From JAJPXC01 sp964562375 (GTDB lineage: Bacteria; Bacteroidota; Bacteroidia; Bacteroidales; Muribaculaceae), in NCBI GenBank assembly GCA_964562375.1, contig CAZLSW010000012.1, positions 1-58,174 of the forward strand: a stretch of DNA of 58,174 nucleotides. The letters run 5' to 3'. The position numbers and the translations under genes were made by a program. The notes under the pieces were generated by a model that did no database searches, was not told the DNA's origin, and was given only the letters and a program-made list of their open reading frames with translations. This document shows positions 31,888 to 41,011 of the stretch, piece after piece; the stretch's first letter is position 1; each line of letters starts with the position of its first letter.

Positions 31888-33576
31888 ATGGCTGATGACA
31901 AAAAAGTGATTTTCTCGATGGTAGGGGTCTCCAAGACCTTCCCGCCTCAGAAACAAGTGCTTAAAAACATATACCTGTCGTTCTTCTACGGAGCCAAAAT
32001 CGGCATCATAGGCTTGAACGGCTCAGGCAAATCCACCCTTCTGAAAATCATAGCCGGCATCGACAAGAGCTATCAGGGCAACGTGGTGTTCTCGCCGGGC
32101 TACACCGTGGGCTATCTCGAGCAGGACCCCCAACTCGACCCCGACAAGACGGTGATCGAGGTTGTGCGCGAGGGCGTGCAACCGATTATGGACCTGCTGG
32201 CCGAGTTTGACAAGGTGAACGAATCGTTCGCCGACCCCGACGTGCTTGAGGATCCCGACAAAATGGACGCCCTGATTGCTCGTCAAGCGGAATTGCAGGA
32301 CAAACTCGACGCTGCCGACGCATGGAACATCGACTCCAAACTGGAGCGCGCCATGGACGCGTTGCAGTGTCCTCCCGATGACCAAAAGATATCCACCCTC
32401 TCGGGTGGCGAGCGTCGCCGCGTGGCGCTCACCCGCTTGTTGCTCCAACAGCCCGACGTGCTCCTGCTCGACGAGCCCACCAACCACCTCGATGCCGAGT
32501 CGATCGACTGGCTTGAGCAGCATCTGCAACAATATCCCGGCACTGTGATCGCAATCACCCACGACCGCTACTTCCTCGACCATGTGGCAGGTTGGATTCT
32601 CGAGCTCGACCGAGGCGAGGGTATACCCTGGCAGGGCAACTATTCATCGTGGCTCGACCAGAAGACCAAGCGTATGGCACAAGAGGAGAAGCAAGCTTCG
32701 AAACGCCGCAAAACTCTCGAGCGAGAGCTGGAGTGGATACGCATGGCCCCGAAGGCTCGCCAAGCCAAGGGCAAGGCGCGTCTTAACAGTTACGACCGCT
32801 TGATGAACGAGGACCAGAAGGAGCGTGAGCAGCGCCTGGAGATTTTCATCCCCAACGGCCCACGCCTTGGCAACAAGGTGATCGAGGCTCACGGCCTTGC
32901 CAAATCGTTCGGCAAGAAGCAGTTGTTTGAGAATCTCGACTTTACCCTCCCGCCCAACGGTATTGTGGGTGTAATCGGCCCAAACGGCGCCGGCAAAACC
33001 ACTTTGTTCCGCTTGATTATGGGTCAAGAGAAGCCCGATGCGGGCACGTTTGACGTGGGTGAGACCGTAAAGATAGCTTATGTCGACCAAACCCACCACG
33101 ACCTTGTGCCTGAGAAATCGGTCTACGAGGTTATATCCCAAGGTGTTGAGAGCTTCCGAATGGGTGGACGCGACGTAAACGCTCGCGCTTACCTGTCAAA
33201 ATTCAACTTCTCGGGAGCCGACCAGGAGAAAAAGATAGCTGTGCTGTCGGGAGGCGAGCGCAATCGCTTGCACCTGGCCATGGCCCTAAAGGAGGAGGGC
33301 AACGTGTTGTTGCTCGACGAGCCCACCAACGATATCGACGTCAACACCTTGCGCGCCCTCGAAGAGGGCCTGGAGGAGTTTGCCGGTTGCGCCGTGGTGG
33401 TAAGCCACGACCGCTGGTTCTTGGACCGTATCTGCACCCATATCTTGTCGTTCGAAGGCGACGGCAAGGTAGTGTTCTACCAAGGCGGATACTCGGATTA
33501 CGAGGAGTACAAGCGCGAGCATTTCTACGAGGGCAAGGAACCCCCGCGCCGTCGTTACCGCAAGCTGATGGAGTAA
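31888..33576 (+). CDS. ettA: Energy-dependent translational throttle ABC-F protein EttA
   Basis: A 562-residue soluble ABC-F ATPase that binds the ribosomal E site and gates elongation according to ATP/ADP state. There are two ABC domains: first Walker A GLNGSGKST (about residues 42-50) and signature LSGGERRRVALTR; second Walker A GPNGAGKTT and signature LSGGERNRLHLAM, each with a DEPTN Walker B. The linker between them contains KRRKTLERELEWIRMAPKAR, matching the P-site tRNA-interaction motif, and the arm subdomain is short as in EttA. Its ATG at 31888 follows a CACTAAC/CATTAAC array and its stop opens a TTAATGG array, so the gene is flanked by inverted repeats. Confidence 0.95.
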   Translation: MADDKKVIFSMVGVSKTFPPQKQVLKNIYLSFFYGAKIGIIGLNGSGKSTLLKIIAGIDKSYQGNVVFSPGYTVGYLEQDPQLDPDKTVIEVVREGVQPIMDLLAEFDKVNESFADPDVLEDPDKMDALIARQAELQDKLDAADAWNIDSKLERAMDALQCPPDDQKISTLSGGERRRVALTRLLLQQPDVLLLDEPTNHLDAESIDWLEQHLQQYPGTVIAITHDRYFLDHVAGWILELDRGEGIPWQGNYSSWLDQKTKRMAQEEKQASKRRKTLERELEWIRMAPKARQAKGKARLNSYDRLMNEDQKEREQRLEIFIPNGPRLGNKVIEAHGLAKSFGKKQLFENLDFTLPPNGIVGVIGPNGAGKTTLFRLIMGQEKPDAGTFDVGETVKIAYVDQTHHDLVPEKSVYEVISQGVESFRMGGRDVNARAYLSKFNFSGADQEKKIAVLSGGERNRLHLAMALKEEGNVLLLDEPTNDIDVNTLRALEEGLEEFAGCAVVVSHDRWFLDRICTHILSFEGDGKVVFYQGGYSDYEEYKREHFYEGKEPPRRRYRKLME

Positions 33577-33605
33577 TGGTTAATGGTTAATGGTTAATGG
33601 TTAAT
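33574..33605. repeat. Heptamer array TAATGGT after ettA
   Basis: Four exact 7-base units whose first TAA is the ettA stop codon. Confidence 0.9.
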
Positions 33606-33649
33606 CACTTTCCTCCTTTTCCCCTTTCCTCCTTTAAAGAAATTCCATT

Positions 33650-33868
33650 AACTGAAAAACTGAAAACTAGAAACTGAAAACTAGAAACTGAAAACTAGAA
33701 ACTGAAAACTANNNNNNNNNNNNNNNNNNNNNNNNNNNNNNNNNNNNNNNNNNNNNNNNNNNNNNNNNNNNNNNNNNNNNNNNNNNNNNNNNNNNNNNNN
33801 NNNNNNNNNNNAAACTGAAAACTAGAAACTGAAAACTAGAAACTGAAAACTAGAAACTGAAAACTAAT
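33650..33868. repeat. 14-bp (2x7) tandem array AAACTGAAAACTAG interrupted by the assembly gap
   Basis: Exact AAACTGAAAACTAG units run on both sides of the N stretch and up to the next ATG at 33871. Repeat identity is much higher than in the other arrays, so this array is either recent or still expanding. The true length is unknown because of the gap. Confidence 0.92.
33712..33811. other. Assembly gap (100 N)
   Basis: Exactly 100 N, a placeholder length. The gap falls inside the 14-bp repeat, which probably caused the assembly break. Confidence 0.98.
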
Positions 33869-33870
33869 CC

Positions 33871-34845
33871 ATGACTAAATCGGTAGGCATGAAAATATGG
33901 GTAGGGACCCGCGATTACATCATGATCGTGCTGGGCATCTGCCTCTACGCCTTCGCTTTTTGCGCGTTTATTTTGCCCGAAAAAGTGGTGATCGGCGGGT
34001 TAGCGGGCTTAGGCTCGCTAGTCTACTTCACCACGGGCATCCCGGTGGCGTTCACCCAATATCTCTTGAACTTAACGTTGCTGGCCTTCGCCTACCGCAT
34101 CGTGGGCAAGCAATTCGTGATGCGCACCATCTTCGGAGCCACGGTAATCTCGCTGGCCATCGGCGTGTTCCAGCCGTTGTTCCCCCAGCCGATTATCGCC
34201 CAGCAAACGTTCATGAACGTGATTATCGGCGGTTTGCTCATCGGCGTGGGCATAGGTATCGCCTTTACCCACAACGGCTCGACGGGAGGTACCGATATCG
34301 TGGCAGCAATGGTGTCGAAGCGCTCCAATGTCACCGTGGGGCGCACGATGCTCTACACCGATATGTGCATCATCTCGTCGTCCTACCTCATCTTCCATGA
34401 GATCGACAAGGTGGTCTACGGCCTTGTGGTGCTATTCTTGGCGGCGTGGGTGGCCGACCAGGTAATCAACACCAATCGCCAAGCGTGCCAGTTCACCATC
34501 TTCTCCAAGAAATGGCAGGAAATCGCCACAGCCATCAACAATGAGGCTCATCGCGGGTGCACAGTGTTGTCGGCTATGGGCTGGTACTCCAAGCAGGAAG
34601 TGAAGGTGTTGCTAGTGATGTGCCGCAAAATCGAGTCGGTGACCATCTTCCGCATCATCAAGTCGATCGACCGTGACGCGTTCGTCACCCAGGCCAACGT
34701 CAACGGCGTATACGGCCAAGGCTTTGACGAGTTCAAGGTGAAGATGAAAGCCGCCGAGGGTGAGCATTCCCATCCATCATCCTCCCCCTCGGACACACCC
34801 CAAACGCAAGCCTCACATTCCGGTCATCCCCAAAGCCTCGCATAA
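33871..34845 (+). CDS. YitT family membrane protein
   Basis: A 324-residue inner-membrane protein. The first ~200 residues form five to six helices of the YitT/DUF161 type (IMIVLGICLYAFAFCAFILP, then GIAFTHNGSTGGTDIVAAMV, whose NGSTGGTDI loop is the family hallmark). Residues about 205-290 form the cytosolic DUF2179 domain (EVKVLLVMCRKIESVTIFRI). The final ~35 residues are a Ser/Pro/His-rich tail. YitT proteins are thought to be transport-related, but the substrate is unknown. Its stop overlaps the next start (TAATG). Confidence 0.88.
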   Translation: MTKSVGMKIWVGTRDYIMIVLGICLYAFAFCAFILPEKVVIGGLAGLGSLVYFTTGIPVAFTQYLLNLTLLAFAYRIVGKQFVMRTIFGATVISLAIGVFQPLFPQPIIAQQTFMNVIIGGLLIGVGIGIAFTHNGSTGGTDIVAAMVSKRSNVTVGRTMLYTDMCIISSSYLIFHEIDKVVYGLVVLFLAAWVADQVINTNRQACQFTIFSKKWQEIATAINNEAHRGCTVLSAMGWYSKQEVKVLLVMCRKIESVTIFRIIKSIDRDAFVTQANVNGVYGQGFDEFKVKMKAAEGEHSHPSSSPSDTPQTQASHSGHPQSLA

Positions 34846-35603
34846 TGAAACGTATCCACGCCATCCTAATATCAGCTTTTACAGCGACAGCGTCAGCCTG
34901 GGGCCAAACGGCCACGTTTTTCGACACGTCGAAGCCTCAGCACAACCCCATCAACGTGGAGGTGCACGTGTTGAGCGGAATCACGTCCACCACCCAGAAC
35001 TATTCCACAATCTCGGGCGTGGAGCGAGTGTCGGCCAACCCCGGGTGGGGCAAAGGGTTCGGCACCGAGGTGCAATTCGTGTTGCGGCAATATCTGGCGT
35101 TGACCACTGGCCTTGATTTCCTCTGGGGGCGCGACACTGCCGACTTGACGATGATCGACGACGGCACCCAAGCCGTGAGCGACGTTTACCTCACCAACAC
35201 CAGCCTCTACTTGCGCTTCCCCGTGGGCATGGCCTTAAGATTGAATCTTGGCGACAAGGTGCAGTGGATATCATCGGCAGGTTTTTACCTCGCAGTGGGC
35301 CTGTGGGGACACCAGCAGGCCGATATCTACTCCACCGACATCAATTCGCTTGGCCAGATGGTCACCACCCAGTACAAGGAGCGCTGGAAATACTTCAATG
35401 GCGATGGCGGATTGATCCACACCACCCACCGCTACGATTGCGGCCTGATGCTCTCAACCGGCATCCGCGCCTTCGGTCACTATACCGTGGGCATGGTATT
35501 CACCTACGGTTTCAAGGACACCGCCAAAGCCCTTGGACCCTTGCGCGAAATCCACACCCACAACCTCGATTTTCTGCTGAAACTCGGCTACAACTTCCGT
35601 TAA
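34845..35603 (+). CDS. Outer-membrane beta-barrel protein (porin-like)
   Basis: A 252-residue exported protein. The signal peptide MKRIHAILISAFTATASAWG is followed by amphipathic beta strands such as YLALTTGLDFLWG, TSLYLRFPVGMALRL, WISSAGFYLAVGLWG and YTVGMVFTYGF, ending LDFLLKLGYNFR with the Bacteroidetes-style barrel terminus. It is probably an 8-10 stranded PorT/OmpW-type barrel. It is coupled by a TAATG overlap to the YitT gene, and a second barrel protein follows 90 bases downstream. Role unknown. Confidence 0.75.
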   Translation: MKRIHAILISAFTATASAWGQTATFFDTSKPQHNPINVEVHVLSGITSTTQNYSTISGVERVSANPGWGKGFGTEVQFVLRQYLALTTGLDFLWGRDTADLTMIDDGTQAVSDVYLTNTSLYLRFPVGMALRLNLGDKVQWISSAGFYLAVGLWGHQQADIYSTDINSLGQMVTTQYKERWKYFNGDGGLIHTTHRYDCGLMLSTGIRAFGHYTVGMVFTYGFKDTAKALGPLREIHTHNLDFLLKLGYNFR

Positions 35604-35692
35604 GCCCCGTCTCCTTTCACCTCGTAATCCCGTAATTCCGTAATAACGATTTAATTCCGAAAAATATTAAACCTAAAATAACATCAACCCAC

Positions 35693-36448
35693 ATGAAAAC
35701 GAAAGCTTTCCTCGCCGCCGCTCTTCTCCTTGGTAGCGCCACCGCGTCACAAGCCGAGATTATTGATTCCGGTACACCCTTGAACCCCTTCGGCTTGGAG
35801 ATACGCGTAGGTATCACCGAATCCGAGATCTCCAACAATCTCATGGACGCCGCTCCCCACTGCGTTATCAACAACTCATGGGGCTCGGGCTTCTCGGTAG
35901 GCGCCGTCGTCGACCTGAAGTTGAAAAACTATATCTCAATCCAGCCGGGTATCTTCTGGCAGAGCCGCAACATGTCGTACAAGGACATGTTTGACACAGC
36001 CTATCCCGGCATCATCGAGCACACCAGCTCATACATCAGCGGCAAAGTGCGCTCCTACGACATCACCATACCCGTGCTCGCTTCCGTGAAATTCAACTTT
36101 ACCCCGATATTCACCCTGCGTGTGGAGGCTGGTCCTTACTTCCAATTTGGCACCGGGGGCAACAACAAATACGACTTCACCACCGCCGCCGACGTTGCCG
36201 CTGGCATCGACGAGCATAGCTACACCTACAAGACCGACGTCTACGGCGATGATGGCGGCTTGCGCACATTCGACTGGGGCCTGAAATTCGGCGTTGGCTG
36301 CGTGTTCGCCCACAAGTTCTCGCTCAATATCCATTATCTGTCGGGTTTCAAGAATGCCTACAAGGCCGAGCTGAGCGACAACCTCAAGCGCGACCTCAAG
36401 GGCCACCACAAGGCGTGGGAGATAACCCTCGGCTACACGATTTTCTAA
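35693..36448 (+). CDS. Outer-membrane beta-barrel protein (porin-like)
   Basis: A 251-residue exported protein. The signal peptide MKTKAFLAAALLLGSATASQ precedes the barrel. Alternating strands include FSVGAVVDLKLKNYISIQPG, VLASVKFNFTPIFTLRVEAG and FGVGCVFAHKFSLNIHYLSG, with the C-terminus AWEITLGYTIF ending in the Phe expected for outer-membrane insertion. Similar size and strand order to the gene before it suggest a diverged pair. A 31-base gap separates it from the helicase gene. Confidence 0.75.
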   Translation: MKTKAFLAAALLLGSATASQAEIIDSGTPLNPFGLEIRVGITESEISNNLMDAAPHCVINNSWGSGFSVGAVVDLKLKNYISIQPGIFWQSRNMSYKDMFDTAYPGIIEHTSSYISGKVRSYDITIPVLASVKFNFTPIFTLRVEAGPYFQFGTGGNNKYDFTTAADVAAGIDEHSYTYKTDVYGDDGGLRTFDWGLKFGVGCVFAHKFSLNIHYLSGFKNAYKAELSDNLKRDLKGHHKAWEITLGYTIF

Positions 36449-36479
36449 CCCTCTACTGCGGCATACACAATTTTCTGAT

Positions 36480-38729
36480 ATGATCGAATTTTATCCCACG
36501 GTCGCCTGCGAGTCGGCTCCCGAATACGAGAGCAAGAATGCGCAGATGAACCTCGCGTGGCAATTTATCTCGTCGACCGACGTCTCGGTGTTCCTCACGG
36601 GCAAAGCCGGCACTGGCAAAACCACCTTCCTCCGCAAGCTTTCGGAGCGATTGCCCAAGCGCATGGTTGTGTTGGCTCCAACTGGGGTTGCTGCCATCAA
36701 CGCCGGTGGACAGACGATCCACTCGTTCTTCCAATTGCCGTTCGGCCCGTATATCCCAGGCGCTGATCGCGTGGGAGGAAAGAACGACCGCTTCAAGATG
36801 TCGACTAAGAAAAAGGCGCTGATACGGTCACTCGACTTGCTTGTCATTGATGAGATTTCAATGGTGAGAGCCGACCTTCTCGACCTGGTGGATTTCACCT
36901 TGCGCCAATACCGCGACCGCGAGAAGCCATTCGGCGGCGTGCAACTGTTGCTGATCGGCGACCTGATGCAGCTCTCGCCCGTAGCGAAATCCGAGGAATG
37001 GTCGATACTATCCGAGCATTACCGCACGCCCTACTTCTTCTCCAGCCAGGCTCTCCAGCACATGCAATATGTGACGGTGGAGCTGAGCCACATCTACCGC
37101 CAGAGCGACAAGGAGTTTATACGTCTGCTCGGAGACGTACGCACCGGGAGCCTCACCGAACAAGACGTCCAGGAACTCAACCAGCGATTCATTCCCAATT
37201 TCGATCCAAAGGAAGGCGACTGGATACGATTGACCACTCACAACGCTACTGCCAACTCTTACAACTCGGAGCGTCTCGACCAACTCAAGGGGCAACTCTA
37301 CAAACTAAAAGCCAAAATCCAAGGAGAATTTCCCGAGGCGATGTATCCGGCCGACGAGGAAATCCATCTCAAAATTGGTGCTCAAGTGATGTTCATCAAG
37401 AATGACCCGTCGACGGAGAAAGCCTATTTTAACGGCAAAATCGGCATTGTCGCCTCGTACAACGATGAGCAACAGAGTTTCACCGTGGTGTGCGGCAACG
37501 GACATGAGCGCATTGAGGTAACCCCGGTGGAGTGGGAGAACATCAAATACAACCTCAACGATAAGACTAAAGAGATCGAAGAGGAAACCGTGGGTGTTTT
37601 TACCCAGTATCCGTTGCGGCTTGCCTGGGCTATCACCGTTCACAAGAGCCAAGGCCTTACTTTCGACCGTGCCATATTGGACATCAACCGCTCGTTCGCC
37701 CATGGCCAAGCCTACGTCGCCCTGAGCCGATGCCGCAGCCTCGAGGGTCTGGTCCTCACTGAAGAGATACAGCCATGGTCAATCAAAACCGACGGCGTGG
37801 TTAACGCGTTTATGGACACCGAACTAGCCCTAACCAAGGAGCGCACGTCTCAGCTTCCTCAAATGCGTATCGACTTTGCCGTCAACCTGCTTGACCAGTT
37901 GTTCGGCTTCACCCCCCTACTCTATTCTCTCAAAGACCTGGATCGTGCTTACCAAATGTACATCCAGCCCCAAGCCGAGGCGTTAGGGAAAAGCCTTAAC
38001 ATCGCCGTCAACGATCTAGAAATGAAAGTGATACCCACGGCCAATAAGTTCCACCCCGTATACGTGGCGACACTCCACGAAACCCAGGGGACAGTTAAGG
38101 ATTCCCCCATTGATGAGCGCATTCGCAACGGCTGCGCCTACTTCTACCGCATCCTCAAGGAGCATTCCTACCGCATTTTCCAACAAGATTTCTCCATCAG
38201 CCTCGACAACCAAAAGAGCGCCGAGAATTTCAACCGAGCCTATGAGGACGCGCAGCGTCAAATGGAGGCCAAATTGGCTATTCTCAAGGAAATGAGCGAG
38301 CAGACGTTTGAGGTGCAGTCGTTTCTCCAACTCAAAGCCAAAGCAACTCTCAAAGCCGAGGACGGCACTTCAGCGTCCCCCAAGACGTCCAAGCCCAAAA
38401 AGGAGAAGGAGTCCAAGCCCAAGAAGGATAAACGCATCCCGGGCGCCAGTGTTGAGGAGTCCTACAAGCTTTATCAACAGGGGATGTCTCCCGCCGAAAT
38501 CGCTATTGAGCGCAGTTTGGCCGAATCTACTGTTTGGGGACACCTTGGCACAGTCGTTCAAAGCGGGCGCCTGCATGTAGAGGACCTTATCGATCCGGTC
38601 GACCTGGCGGAAATTGAGGACGCTATCCAATCAATGACTGGAGCCTACACCTTCCAGGATCTTCGAGAGGCTATCGACGACCACATTCCCAACGGCGCAA
38701 TCCGTCTCGTCCAAACCTCCCGAAGATAA
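36480..38729 (+). CDS. Pif1-like superfamily 1B helicase with C-terminal HTH_40-like domain
   Basis: A 749-residue ATPase. Walker A TGKAGTGKTTFLRKL is at about residues 40-54, motif Ia VVLAPTGVAAINAGGQTIHS follows, Walker B is LLVIDEISMV, then LLLIGDLMQLSPV, and the 1B-type C-terminal motifs KIGAQVMFIKND and LAWAITVHKSQGLTFDRAIL with YVALSRCRSLEGL. This is the Pif1/RRM3-like group found widely in Bacteroidetes. Residues about 650-740 form a helix-turn-helix (SYKLYQQGMSPAEIAIERSL, then ESTVWGHL) like the HTH_40 domain on some RecQ proteins. A Lys-rich linker (KPKKEKESKPKKDK) joins the parts. Pif1 helicases unwind G-quadruplexes and forked DNA. Confidence 0.85.
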   Translation: MIEFYPTVACESAPEYESKNAQMNLAWQFISSTDVSVFLTGKAGTGKTTFLRKLSERLPKRMVVLAPTGVAAINAGGQTIHSFFQLPFGPYIPGADRVGGKNDRFKMSTKKKALIRSLDLLVIDEISMVRADLLDLVDFTLRQYRDREKPFGGVQLLLIGDLMQLSPVAKSEEWSILSEHYRTPYFFSSQALQHMQYVTVELSHIYRQSDKEFIRLLGDVRTGSLTEQDVQELNQRFIPNFDPKEGDWIRLTTHNATANSYNSERLDQLKGQLYKLKAKIQGEFPEAMYPADEEIHLKIGAQVMFIKNDPSTEKAYFNGKIGIVASYNDEQQSFTVVCGNGHERIEVTPVEWENIKYNLNDKTKEIEEETVGVFTQYPLRLAWAITVHKSQGLTFDRAILDINRSFAHGQAYVALSRCRSLEGLVLTEEIQPWSIKTDGVVNAFMDTELALTKERTSQLPQMRIDFAVNLLDQLFGFTPLLYSLKDLDRAYQMYIQPQAEALGKSLNIAVNDLEMKVIPTANKFHPVYVATLHETQGTVKDSPIDERIRNGCAYFYRILKEHSYRIFQQDFSISLDNQKSAENFNRAYEDAQRQMEAKLAILKEMSEQTFEVQSFLQLKAKATLKAEDGTSASPKTSKPKKEKESKPKKDKRIPGASVEESYKLYQQGMSPAEIAIERSLAESTVWGHLGTVVQSGRLHVEDLIDPVDLAEIEDAIQSMTGAYTFQDLREAIDDHIPNGAIRLVQTSRR

Positions 38730-38735
38730 ACGTCC

Positions 38736-38882
38736 ATAAACGTGTCGTACACTCGTTCAAAAAAGCGTCGTGCACTCGTTCAAAAAAGTGTCGTGCACTC
38801 GTTCATTCGTGCACTCGTGTACTCGAATTTTCGAATACGCGATTACACGAATGCACGAATGCACGACTGTTATTTCGTTAAT
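38736..38882. repeat. GTGCACTCGTTC / ACTCGAATT repeat block between convergent genes
   Basis: CGTC/GTGCACTCGTTCAAAAAA recurs three times, then shorter GTGCACTCGT and CGAATGCACGA units in inverted orientation. It fills the gap between the helicase stop and the carboxyltransferase stop. The left and right halves are partly complementary, so it can fold. Confidence 0.8.
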
Positions 38883-38887
38883 GACGA

Positions 38888-40762
38888 TTAGTCCTCGAAT
38901 TCAATCAGGGGCTGGTCGGCGGCGACGGCCTGGTCGAGGTCAACGAGCACGCGCTTAACAGTGCCTTCGATTTCGGCCTGAAGGTCGTTCTCCATCTTCA
39001 TGGCCTCAAGGATGAGGGCAACATCGTGCTTCGACACCTTTTGGCCCGGTTTCACCTTGATTTCCACTACCTTGCCAGGCATCGGGGCATTGAGCGTAGG
39101 ACCGGTGATAGGCTCTTCCTTCTTCTCGGGTGCCTTCTCCTCTTTTGCCTCGACCTTGGGAGCAGCGGCCTGCTTGGCTTCGTATTCGGCCTTGCGCTGG
39201 TCGCGTAGATACTTGTTGGCCACATTTGGCAGGAGCTCCAAAAGGAGGTATTCCTCGGGGTTGGAGGCCAGTTTCACGCCGCCAAACTCGTCGAGCGTGG
39301 GGTTCTCAGGTTTCTTATAAGTGCTTACGTCGTAAGCTTTCTCCTCGGGCGAACCAGTAATCTTGGCGCGGAACTCGGGGTCAACGGGCACGGGTGTGTG
39401 ACCGTACTCACCCTTAACCAGCGAGGTGAACTGCATCGACGGGGTGGAGTAGTCGGGCTTGCCTTTCTTGCGGTCGAGGGCTAGCGATACAGCCTGCGAG
39501 CCCACGATCTGGCTCGTAGGTGTTACCAGGGGAACCAAGCCAGCGTCGCGGCGCACCTTGGGAATCAACGCCATTGCGTCCTCCAAGAGGTCGCTTGCCT
39601 GCAGGGTCTTGAGCTGGGCTACCATGTTGGAGTACATGCCACCGGGCACCTCGGCGTTCTTCACCGTGAGGTTGGGCTTGGGGAAGCCGAAATAGTCCTC
39701 AATAGCGTGGCAAGCGTCGAGCAGCTCCTCCTCCTTGCCGGCCTTGGCGGCGGAGATGGCTTTGTCGAACTGCGCGTCGACCTCGGCGGGAAGCTGATCA
39801 TTGAGCGGGTCGAAATGCTTGGGGAACTGCTTGGCGAGGTCAAACTCATGCAACTCCTTGCGCACGCCCTCCAGCTCCTTGCGGATGCGGCCCACGGCCT
39901 CCATGTTCACGTCAACCTCGATGCCCAGTTTCTTGCAGAACACATAGATAAGCTCGATAGCGGGAGCGGCCGAGCCACCACCGAAGTACCAGATATTGGT
40001 GTCGAGGATGTCGACGCCGTTGAGGATTGCCATAAGCGACGATGCCATGCCGTAACCGGGGGTACAGTGGGTGTGGAAATCAACAGGCACCTTCAGGGCG
40101 GCTTTCAGCTTGCCGATAATAGAGGCGGCACGCGAGGGGTTAACCAGTCCGGCCATATCCTTCAAGGTGATAATCTTGGCTCCCAGGGCCTCCATTTGCT
40201 TGGCTTTGCCCACGAAGTAATCGTCGGTAAAGATTTTCTCGGGAGCGGCCTCCTTCTTGCCAAACAATTTGGCAAAGAAGCCTTTCTGGGGCTTGGGCTC
40301 CTCCTTGGGGTCGACTGTGTAGCACACGGCTCCGTCGGCAATGCCGCCCAGCTCGTTGATGAGCTTGATCGACTCCTTCACGTTGTCGATATCGTTGAGA
40401 GCGTCGAAGATGCGCATCACGTTGAGGCCGTTTTTGATAGCCTCCTCGTAAAAGCCCTTGAGCACTGAGTCGGGGTAAGGCACGTAGCCGAAGAGGTTAC
40501 GACCGCGGGAGAGGGCCGAGAGGAGCGATTTGCCCTTCATGGCCTTGGAGATCGTGCGCAGGCGGTTCCAAGGCGACTCGCCAAGGTAACGCATCACTGA
40601 GTCGGGCACAGCGCCTCCCCACACTTCCATAATATAGTAACCGGCGTCCTCGTAGAACGGGAGCAAATGATCGATTTGAGCCTGACTCATACGGGTCGCG
40701 AAGAGCGACTGTTGTCCGTCGCGGAGAGTCAAATCTCGAATTTTCAATTTTTTACCTTCCAT
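38888..40762 (-). CDS. Pyruvate/oxaloacetate carboxyltransferase with biotin carrier domain (OadA/PycB-like)
   Basis: A 624-residue enzyme that moves carboxyl groups between carboxybiotin and pyruvate/oxaloacetate. The HMGL-like TIM barrel begins IRDLTLRDGQQSLFATRM (metal-binding Asp) and includes VDFHTHCTPGYGMASSL with the metal His pair. A conserved PYC_OADA domain follows, then an Ala/Lys/Glu linker (AKEEKAPEKKEEP), and a biotinyl domain whose acceptor Lys 589 lies in EAMKMEND. It may serve a Na+-pumping oxaloacetate decarboxylase or work with a separate biotin carboxylase encoded elsewhere; no partner lies here. An extra Lys-rich segment (KEEPKPQKGFFAKLFGKKEA) interrupts the barrel near residue 155. 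Confidence 0.9.
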   Translation of the reverse strand: MEGKKLKIRDLTLRDGQQSLFATRMSQAQIDHLLPFYEDAGYYIMEVWGGAVPDSVMRYLGESPWNRLRTISKAMKGKSLLSALSRGRNLFGYVPYPDSVLKGFYEEAIKNGLNVMRIFDALNDIDNVKESIKLINELGGIADGAVCYTVDPKEEPKPQKGFFAKLFGKKEAAPEKIFTDDYFVGKAKQMEALGAKIITLKDMAGLVNPSRAASIIGKLKAALKVPVDFHTHCTPGYGMASSLMAILNGVDILDTNIWYFGGGSAAPAIELIYVFCKKLGIEVDVNMEAVGRIRKELEGVRKELHEFDLAKQFPKHFDPLNDQLPAEVDAQFDKAISAAKAGKEEELLDACHAIEDYFGFPKPNLTVKNAEVPGGMYSNMVAQLKTLQASDLLEDAMALIPKVRRDAGLVPLVTPTSQIVGSQAVSLALDRKKGKPDYSTPSMQFTSLVKGEYGHTPVPVDPEFRAKITGSPEEKAYDVSTYKKPENPTLDEFGGVKLASNPEEYLLLELLPNVANKYLRDQRKAEYEAKQAAAPKVEAKEEKAPEKKEEPITGPTLNAPMPGKVVEIKVKPGQKVSKHDVALILEAMKMENDLQAEIEGTVKRVLVDLDQAVAADQPLIEFED

Positions 40763-40815
40763 ATTCTAATATTTAGGTTTGGCTTATTAGGCTTTTGGTT
40801 TGGTCTATTAGGCGG

Positions 40816-40823
40816 CAAATATA
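40816..40823 (-). promoter_or_regulatory. -7 element TATATTTG for the carboxyltransferase
   Basis: Exact match on the minus strand, about 55 bases upstream of the ATG at 40762. The intervening leader holds repeated TTGG/TATTAGG motifs (40793-40812). Confidence 0.55.
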
Positions 40824-40915
40824 ACAATATCCCTCCAATTACGGAAATTTTTCAGTAAATTTTTCTTAATACTCGTTTAAATTTCCACTTAGCTGGTTGC
40901 GGGAGCTTCCACAAG

Positions 40916-40946
40916 TTGCCAGTATGGGGAAATTTGCGTACCTTTG
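40916..40946 (+). promoter_or_regulatory. Promoter of the dxr-rseP-methyltransferase operon
   Basis: TTG at 40916-40918 and TACCTTTG at 40939-40946, with centres about 26 bases apart. Confidence 0.6.
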
Positions 40947-41011
40947 CGAGTTGGAATAGAGTGCGCTGAGTGTTGATTTCTCGCCCTCGGCGCCCCAAAT
41001 TTAGAATCACA

